Shown here piece after piece: positions 33,893 through 39,571 of a DNA stretch of 39,571 bases (position 1 is its first letter; each line of letters opens with the position of its first letter). The position numbers and the translations under genes are program-made. The stretch covers positions 1 through 39,571 of the forward strand of contig BNZN01000005.1 of NCBI GenBank assembly GCA_026001145.1, given 5' to 3'. Below the pieces are notes generated by a model. It made no database searches and was not told where the DNA came from. It was given only the letters and a program-made list of their open reading frames with translations. The stretch comes from Clostridia bacterium. Its GTDB lineage: Bacteria; Bacillota; Clostridia; Oscillospirales; Ruminococcaceae.

Positions 33893-35146
33893 TTATTTTA
33901 ATGTGATTTTTTTAGGAAAAGCCTGTTTACGGGAAATATTCCACATCTTATCAATATATTTCATCGTGTAGACTTGCTCAATGTAGTGGTAATAATAAGC
34001 GCCTTTGTCAGTTAGCTTGTAAACATCGCCTTCAAAATTTAACAGGCCAAACAACTCGCCAACCCATAACTCGAACCCATACATCTTTGCCAGTGGTTTG
34101 CCAATCATCTTTTCAAACACTTTCGGGTCAATTTGCATAGAGTAGCAATTCCAAAACAAATAGTAACAGGCTCGTTGGCGTTGTGAAAAATGAAGCGTTA
34201 AAGAAGTTGGCAAAATATCATTTGTAATCCTGTCAATATAGGCATCAATTGAAAACGTGTTTATTTTGAATTGGTCTTGTAAAAGCGTCGTCGCCGACAC
34301 GCCAAAACCTAAAAAGTTGTCACGTGTCACAGATGAATACTTACTTGTTCCCTTTTGAGAATATGTCCATACGGAAGTTCTTTGCTTGCCACTTTCACGC
34401 GCAAACTCTGTAATTTGTGCCAACAGGTATTTTTTTGATTTCTCTGACATGGGTTTGTATTTATTGTCAGCAAAAGTGAAGTCAATAAATGGGTAGGTCG
34501 ACACCTGTGTAGCACCATGAGAAAACGCGTTTTCAATATCATTTTTAAGGCTCTCACTTGTCTGCCAGGGAATAGCAAAAATCAAATCTACATCAACAAC
34601 ATCAAATTCAGCGGCTCGAACAATATCCATTTCCCCAGTGAAGTCTCTGTATTTTCTGCCGAGCACACTCAGACAATTGTAATTGAAAGACTGAATACCA
34701 ACACTAACCATTGTCACGCCGGCAGATTTTAGTACGTCTAAAACAGCCTCGTTTATATCATCCGGGTGAAGTTCAACGCCGATACCTCCTTTGATGATGA
34801 AATATTCTTTGATTACATCAATAATTTCTTTTAAGTCATCAAGCATTAAAACAGGCGTTCCACCGCCGAAATAAAGGCTTGTTACGCACTTTTTTCCGTC
34901 ATTCATGTTACCCACAAGTTTTATTTCGCTCAAAAGTGCCTCTTTATATTTCGCCGCAAGGTCTCTGTCATATAAGACCTTACAGTATGGACAAAAACTG
35001 CAAATTGAGTGGCAAAATGGTATGTGAACATACAATCCAAGATTCTTTAAGTCTGCATAATCAAGATGACTTTCAAAAGCACCCTCAAAGGAAAATGGCT
35101 TAAAGGAGCGGGTTAGTATCACTCTTAAAATAGAGGTAATTAACAT
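33893..35146 (-). CDS. HemN-like radical SAM enzyme, unknown substrate
   Basis: A 417-residue radical SAM protein. LGLYVHIPFC begins the HemN-type core; the cluster motif is CHSICSFC (C-x3-C-x2-C), followed closely by an extra cysteine (PYCK). FGGGTP, the GIQSF segment and FLGFGVSATT are present, so the fold includes the HemN C-terminal part. It lacks the HNxxYW block seen in the HemW gene at 4.2 kb, so it is not a second HemW. Possibilities include HutW/ChuW-like heme degradation or class C methylase-like RiPP chemistry; neither is shown. It starts 8 nt after the other radical SAM gene with GGGGG before the ATG, so the two are co-expressed. Confidence 0.75.
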   Translation of the reverse strand: MLITSILRVILTRSFKPFSFEGAFESHLDYADLKNLGLYVHIPFCHSICSFCPYCKVLYDRDLAAKYKEALLSEIKLVGNMNDGKKCVTSLYFGGGTPVLMLDDLKEIIDVIKEYFIIKGGIGVELHPDDINEAVLDVLKSAGVTMVSVGIQSFNYNCLSVLGRKYRDFTGEMDIVRAAEFDVVDVDLIFAIPWQTSESLKNDIENAFSHGATQVSTYPFIDFTFADNKYKPMSEKSKKYLLAQITEFARESGKQRTSVWTYSQKGTSKYSSVTRDNFLGFGVSATTLLQDQFKINTFSIDAYIDRITNDILPTSLTLHFSQRQRACYYLFWNCYSMQIDPKVFEKMIGKPLAKMYGFELWVGELFGLLNFEGDVYKLTDKGAYYYHYIEQVYTMKYIDKMWNISRKQAFPKKITLK

Positions 35147-35154
35147 AGTGCCCC

Positions 35155-36057
35155 CTATATATATTTAAGATAAGTTGAAAGCATATCAAATCCGACTTTA
35201 ATATTGCCGCTAAAAATCAATGCGTATTCGGCTGCAAAAAAATAGCCACACTTATCACACAGTCCCTCGATATTAACGCAACGTCCGCAGATTGATTGTT
35301 TGCCATTTTCCATCACTACACATTGGTAGCATGGTGTTTTGAATGAATCGTCCAAAATATAAGGGAAAGCCGTCTTTAAGTTAAAAATAGGATAGCTCTT
35401 GCATATCAAATTGGCAATTGTTGCAAGACATTGCGCCTTTTCATCTTTAGTCAAAGATAAATATTCTGTATTAGGGTAAGGCGTGTGAAAATTAAACGAT
35501 ACAGCCCTAATGTTAGCCTCACGCCGTGCAATTTCGCACACGGCCGGTATGTCATCTTTATTTATTTTATTGATCGCCACATAAAGGCAAATATTTGAGG
35601 AAGATGCTTCCCTAACATTGCGTATTATCAAATCGAAGGTATCCCCGCGAATATCATTATGGCTGACTTTGCCGCCATCAAGGCTGAGTAAAATCAAATC
35701 GGCCTCCGGCAGGTTGATTTCATATGTGCCATTTGTAACAACATTTACGATGAGGAATCCCATGCTCTTCGCTTCAATAACGAGGTCTCTCAATCCGCGA
35801 TTGCTGTCATTCCACAAAAAAGTCTCTCCTCCAGAAAAAAATAAAATACGAATGCCTTGTTGATAAAGAGTGATCATTTCCGTTTTTATTTGTTTATAGG
35901 AGTGGATGACAGATGTAATATTATTCACGGCACAGTGTTTGCAAGTCAAATTGCATTTGTCGGTCAAGATGATTGTACCCAAAATTGGCTTTTTGCGTTT
36001 GAATAAAATTGTAGACAATCCAAAAAATGAAAAGTGTAGCAGTGAGGATATTTTCAA
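35155..36057 (-). CDS. Radical SAM enzyme with C-terminal cysteine cluster (SPASM-like)
   Basis: A 300-residue radical SAM protein. TDKCNLTCKHC gives the C-x3-C-x2-C motif near residue 35-42; FFSGGETFLW, VTNGTYEI and LLSLDGG follow in MoaA/PqqE order. The C-terminal part carries CYQC, CGRC and CDKC pairs (about 247-276), as expected for auxiliary Fe-S clusters of SPASM or twitch domains. The N-terminus is hydrophobic and basic (LLHFSFFGLSTILFKRKK) and may touch the membrane. The start is a TTG at 36057, 7 nt after GGAGG. Enzymes of this build often modify peptides or build cofactors; no precursor peptide is visible next to it. First gene of the pair. Confidence 0.78.
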   Translation of the reverse strand: MKISSLLHFSFFGLSTILFKRKKPILGTIILTDKCNLTCKHCAVNNITSVIHSYKQIKTEMITLYQQGIRILFFSGGETFLWNDSNRGLRDLVIEAKSMGFLIVNVVTNGTYEINLPEADLILLSLDGGKVSHNDIRGDTFDLIIRNVREASSSNICLYVAINKINKDDIPAVCEIARREANIRAVSFNFHTPYPNTEYLSLTKDEKAQCLATIANLICKSYPIFNLKTAFPYILDDSFKTPCYQCVVMENGKQSICGRCVNIEGLCDKCGYFFAAEYALIFSGNIKVGFDMLSTYLKYI

Positions 36058-36070
36058 ATTTTCACCTCCG

Positions 36071-36260
36071 TGTGCATTGGAAAGTCTCGTCTTTCAAAAA
36101 AGGCGCCCAGGGAGAGGAAATCTAGGTCCCCTCCCTGGTTTGTTTCTTTTAGTGCGCCTCTTGGACAAAAATCAAAAAAATCCACTTTTGAGATGTTTTT
36201 TTGTGCTTTTTCTTCATTTTTAAAAAATTGCCGACAACCCGCTATGCAAAGCCACAAAAC
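36071..36260 (+). repeat. Diverged hairpin element
   Basis: GGCGC and GCGCC enclose CCAGGGAGAGG / CCCTCCCTGG (36104-36139), then a T-rich part with GAGATGTTTTTTTGTGC. The CCAGG hairpin and following TTTGTTT resemble module D of the main element. The second half resembles the minus strand of 37740-37800, so it is shared with another locus. Confidence 0.5.
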
Positions 36261-36285
36261 GGGGTCCGTTTCAGCCCCTAGGGCT

Positions 36286-37251
36286 TTATGGCTCTTCCAG
36301 CACATAACACTCCATTTCCCAAGAACCAAACCAACAGGATTCGCGATAACTGTCAACGAACACATCAAGATCACACGTACCGGCACGAAGACCGGCACCT
36401 GTATCTGCAGCCACGGCATTCCCATAAACAAACTTGCCATCTTTGCTTACGATAAACAGTTTTGTTCCAGCTTTAATATCACTAAAGCGAACTGCCACGT
36501 TTCCCGGGATTGTTGGCCTTCCGCTAGAAGTTTTTGTTCGTCGGTTGTTTGTGGAATAAGCAACTGTCTTCATGTTCTCAAACTTCTTCTTGAATTTGAG
36601 TGGCTTGTTGTTTTCATCAAACTGGGCGCCTTCAAAGCCCTTTTTTAGCGCCGACAAATGTTTATCTGACTTGCCAACATAAAACCACACATACTTATAC
36701 TGAGTCAGATTTTCCTTTTTGTTTAGCTTTTTTAACAAATCCACATTTATTGGGGTTCCAGGCTCATATGTAAAGATTTTTTCACCCTTCGTTCCGCTTC
36801 CTTTGGTGACAACAATCCGAATTTGATTATCTGGGATAAGTGGTGTGTAATGCACGAATTTTAAGTTGCTGCTTTCTGGGTCGCTCGTTATTTCGATTTT
36901 ATCGCCGTCTTTAAGCGGCTTTTCTAAACCAAGTGCAGCAGCTTCTTCGTCATTATCTGCGTCATGTATTTCGATAGTGTCGGTATCTTCGAGGTCTATG
37001 CCATAAAGATAAAGTGCATCCTTTACTTGGTCTCCGTGAAAGGTTGATTGATGCTCCTCGCCATCAACCACCATAGTTATGGTTTGCATATCTCCTTCTG
37101 TGTAAGTTGGGTCTTGCGTCTTCTTCCAAGCAATACATTCATCTGTGTCCATGATCTCCCTTTTTGCATCTTCGCTGAGCGCTGTTACACAAATTGCAAA
37201 CAATCCCCAAAAGAGCAAAAGTATCGGAAGTTTCATTACTTTTTTTAATAT
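36286..37251 (-). CDS. Secreted 3D-domain cell-wall protein (YabE/Rpf2-like)
   Basis: A protein of about 321 residues with a signal peptide (KLPILLLFWGLFAICVTALS), a middle part resembling the ubiquitin-like DUF348 domain of YabE-type proteins (MVVDGEEHQSTFHGDQVKDA and on), and a C-terminal 3D domain (SGRPTIPGNVAVRFSDIKAG, then AADTGAGLRAGTCDLDVFVD), where the catalytic aspartates of lytic-transglycosylase-like proteins sit. It should act on peptidoglycan outside the membrane. AGGAGG is 22 nt upstream of the first ATG (37236), too far; exactly 7 nt after AGGAGG stands an in-frame ATA (37251), giving a longer basic n-region (LKKVMK). I place the start there with reserve. Confidence 0.82.
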   Translation of the reverse strand: MLKKVMKLPILLLFWGLFAICVTALSEDAKREIMDTDECIAWKKTQDPTYTEGDMQTITMVVDGEEHQSTFHGDQVKDALYLYGIDLEDTDTIEIHDADNDEEAAALGLEKPLKDGDKIEITSDPESSNLKFVHYTPLIPDNQIRIVVTKGSGTKGEKIFTYEPGTPINVDLLKKLNKKENLTQYKYVWFYVGKSDKHLSALKKGFEGAQFDENNKPLKFKKKFENMKTVAYSTNNRRTKTSSGRPTIPGNVAVRFSDIKAGTKLFIVSKDGKFVYGNAVAADTGAGLRAGTCDLDVFVDSYRESCWFGSWEMECYVLEEP

Positions 37252-37338
37252 AAAAATTCCTCCTAATTTCTAAATTGCAGGCCAAAATATCGCAACTGCT
37301 TCAAAATTAGTTAACCCCCAAAATGCACAACCTTTCGG

Positions 37339-37367
37339 ATTATAGATAGATTTGCGGATTTTGTCAA
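37339..37367 (-). promoter_or_regulatory. Consensus sigma-A promoter of the 3D-domain gene
   Basis: Perfect TTGACA (37367-37362), 17-bp spacer and perfect TATAAT (37344-37339) on the minus strand, with a leader of about 80 nt. The best promoter in the window, suggesting high expression. Confidence 0.8.
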
Positions 37368-38044
37368 GTTTCGAGCTGCACTAAACAGCTGCTTTTGTTT
37401 GTTAATTCTCTACAATAATGCGCATCTTTGAAGGGCGTTTAGCCAAAAAACAGAAATGTTTTAAATTTTCTCGTAGTTGGGTGGCAATTTATTGTCTTAT
37501 TTGCCGAAATTTGAAGCGCTCGAAACGGCTGTCATAATTAGGCCGATTTATCTTTATATATTCAACATTCATTGCATAATATGTAAAAACTAAACATATT
37601 AACAATTAACCCCATGCACACATTTTGAAGTTTTTGTGTCGTTTTTAGGCATATTTCGACTTTATTTTGCATCTGCTCTTCATTTACATCCTACTCGCGT
37701 TTTTTGCCATAAAACCGCACGATCATGCCATTTTGCTGATGTTTTTGGAAAAGACTCGAAAAAGCGAAAAAACATCAAAAAAGTGCGTTTTTTGAATCGC
37801 GCTATGCAACTATATTTTGGCAAAGTTAAAAGCCAAACACCAAGGCTCATCAACTTTTTCCAACAAGCAAAAAGGACCAACCCTTTCGAACTGATCCCAT
37901 TTTTCAGATTCTTCTTTCCATTTGCCTTTCAAGCATTTTGGATTTTTTACTGGCAAATTTCGAAGCAAAAAAGGATCAGTGTTCACAATAACCTTCTAAA
38001 ACTCCTTCACCAGCAATAAAGAAATCATACAACCATCCCTCTCC
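37368..38044. other. Non-coding stretch with inverted repeats
   Basis: No convincing gene. TGATGTTTTT (37738-37747) and AAAAACATCA (about 37769-37778) form a 10-bp stem, part of a segment similar to 36160-36260 in the other orientation. A 127-codon open frame on the plus strand at 37636-38019 is Phe/Lys-rich, lacks a ribosome site and overlaps the repeat, so I do not call it. Confidence 0.45.
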
Positions 38045-39550
38045 TCATTCCAAGAGGCACTCTCCGGGGTGATCTTTCTCTTGTTTAATTTCGCATTTTT
38101 CAGCGTAAGAGTACGCATGTACGGGTTCTATTTGCTTTGGTGGCCAGTCTGCACATCGTGGGTGGAAGAGAAGAGCCCACACACCTTTCTCAAACCAGCG
38201 CAAAAACCAATAATCTGGACTCAGCCCTTGTTGGCACAGAATAGGGTTTGCTAAAGTTTCGGCGAATGGGCTGCTGACCTTTTTACCCTCCCAGGCACCA
38301 AAGTGAACACAACTAACCGCCTGGTCTTCTGTTGTTTTTAGGAAGAAAGTGAAACGCCAGTTCGGCAACGCTTTGTATTTCGCAATCCTGTCTCTATGGC
38401 CTAGCAGCGCGATCAGAGGCCAACCAAGCCGATCGCTGGTTTCCTGCAGATTGCGGGTTTTCCGTACCTCTCGTTCTGGGTAGCACCGATCGTAATAATC
38501 AGGTTCCCAGTAACGACGACCCTCACTGTCGTCAATGGATCGCAGTAATAGACCCCAACTAACTCCCCAGTCGGCGCGTTCTTGCTCTGGTAATGTTTCA
38601 CATGTCTGTTCGAACAGCTGCTGTCGCAACAGTTCCAAGGTTTCCGGCGTTTTTTCTCCTTTTTGCCAAGCAACTATTGTTGCTTTATTTTGCATTGCCG
38701 CAGCACCAAGAGCAGAGTCCGTAAACGCTATCTCCAGCTCCAGTAAAGCACGATCCATAAACCTCCTTAGTATAGGTTCTGTTTTTGCCGGATCTTTTTG
38801 ATCTGCAAACGATAAAGCGAAGTACTCAGCAAAATATTTTTCGCGTGAAGAAATCAACTTTTCCCAATCTGTTATCGGAGTACGTCTAAGCCTTGCAAGA
38901 AGGCCTGGGCGAATCTTTGTCCACATATATGTCTCCTCCGATGTGCCTACCATAGAACAAACATTCGCAGGATTTTTCTCTTGTGCCAACAATCTAAGGA
39001 ATATATCGCGTTTCGTGCCAAGCAACCCATTTGCAGTTTCGTCCCCGGCGTCAGTCTTTATTGGATCACTTGATTTGCAAAAAATTATTTTTGCCCTAGG
39101 AACCCGTTGGTAGTTACGCACCACCGGCAGAACTGTCCATTTCCCATACCCTTCAGCGGCATTTTGCCTTATTTCGTTGTGGCACACGTTTGACGCTATC
39201 GTGCGAAGTGAAGTTTCTCTTGTAGCAATGCCTAATAAAAATTCGTGTGGTGCAGATTTATCTGGCGAATTTATATCGAAAGCCACCATTTCAAATCCAT
39301 GCCAGTCTTTGAGTTTATTTTTTTCACTAAGTTTTTCAAACATTTCCGTGTTTAAAAAAAACTGTTCAGGGTAGGTTTCTTCTTGATTGGCCTGCCCTGC
39401 ATCTGCAAGATCTATCTTGATCGCCCAAAATTTGTCTGCCTGTTGGAACCATTTTCAGATTGCATGAGAAACGGGTGTGATCATTGAGAAAACACTTGCT
39501 GCAGCGAGAATCATACATAGGACTTTCTGAAATTTTTTCTTGAAATTCAT
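38045..39550 (-). pseudogene. Secreted protein of unknown family with an in-frame TGA at codon 32
   Basis: From the ATG at 39550 (AAAGGAAG 8 nt upstream) the frame encodes a classic signal peptide, KKKFQKVLCMILAAASVFSM through PVSHA, then Ile, then a TGA (39457-39455), and reads on in the same frame as KWFQQADKFWAIKIDLADAG through to a stop at 38045, 501 codons in all besides the stop. The downstream 432-codon part from ATG 39343 is open, but without a signal peptide or ribosome site it is unlikely to be the real protein. The mature part is Trp- and Arg-rich and I recognise no domain. TGA is a normal stop in this genome (hemW, murB and gap end with it), so a nonsense mutation, probably from TGG, is the simplest view; readthrough or sequencing error are alternatives. 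Confidence 0.65.
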
Positions 39551-39571
39551 AAAACATCTTCCTTTCAAAAT

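Noticed and set aside
37636..38019. A 127-codon open frame rich in Phe and Lys
   Set aside because: No ribosome site, no domain, overlaps inverted repeats; the composition is what T-rich DNA gives by chance.
39455..39457. TGA read as tryptophan genome-wide
   Set aside because: hemW, murB, gap and rluD end in TGA at the expected family length, and TGG is used throughout for Trp, so the standard stop meaning holds.
39460..39476. GAAACGGGTGTG as a fourth copy of the translocase-flanking repeat
   Set aside because: Only 12 bases match, and they encode the TPVS part of a signal peptide; coincidence is likely.

Overview
The window is AT-rich bacterial DNA with dense genes, sigma-A-type promoters (TTGACA-17 bp-TATAAT class) and strong Shine-Dalgarno sites. 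HPr kinase next to MurB, RNase M5, a SpoVB-type flippase, 3D-domain and PdaC/RsiV-like secreted proteins, and many GTG/TTG starts point to a Bacillota (Clostridia-like) bacterium. Two transporters, an ATP/ADP translocase of the Tlc/NTT family and an organophosphate:phosphate antiporter of the UhpC/UhpT/GlpT type, are typical of bacteria living inside eukaryotic cells. Several freshly broken genes and many dispersed intergenic repeats fit a genome under reduction. My inference is an intracellular Clostridia-like symbiont, for example of a protist or insect gut; the sequence alone does not fix the host or the species.

Layout. 0.2-4.1 kb: a large secreted beta-helix protein (minus) and a frameshifted, GC-richer relic. 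4.2-9.5 kb: a plus-strand run hemW-hprK-murB-gap-pduL-ppa with a clear promoter (HPr control, cell wall, glycolysis, acetyl-phosphate/CoA exchange, pyrophosphate removal). 9.5-10.1 kb: a YafQ/DinJ-type toxin-antitoxin pair (minus). 10.2-14.7 kb: a composite repeat, then addA (apparently with an AUU start) and rnmV. 15.0-24.1 kb: a minus-strand block: OPA transporter, GNAT acetyltransferase, fabG-like SDR, rluD, the FlhB-like ylqH with ylqG, a thioredoxin reductase-like gene and aspS. 24.4-29.3 kb: a small secreted protein, an iron-alcohol-dehydrogenase pseudogene, the ATP/ADP translocase between direct repeats, and a secreted DUF4163/DUF3298 double-domain gene broken by two small indels. 29.6-33.8 kb: rpmB, tRNA-Gln(CTG), tRNA-Pro(CGG), tRNA-Arg(ACG), proS and a SpoVB-like flippase. 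33.9-37.3 kb: a two-gene radical-SAM operon and a secreted 3D-domain protein (apparently with an AUA start). 38.0-39.55 kb: an unrecognised secreted protein interrupted by an in-frame TGA directly after its signal peptide.

A recurring intergenic element (full or partial copies near 3.5, 10.3, 14.8, 19.1, 21.25, 29.4 and, diverged, 36.1 kb) carries two hairpins whose stems stay paired although their bases differ between copies. The genes together suggest a cell that keeps translation, wall synthesis and lower glycolysis, imports phosphorylated compounds and nucleotides from a host, and is losing secreted and fermentation genes.
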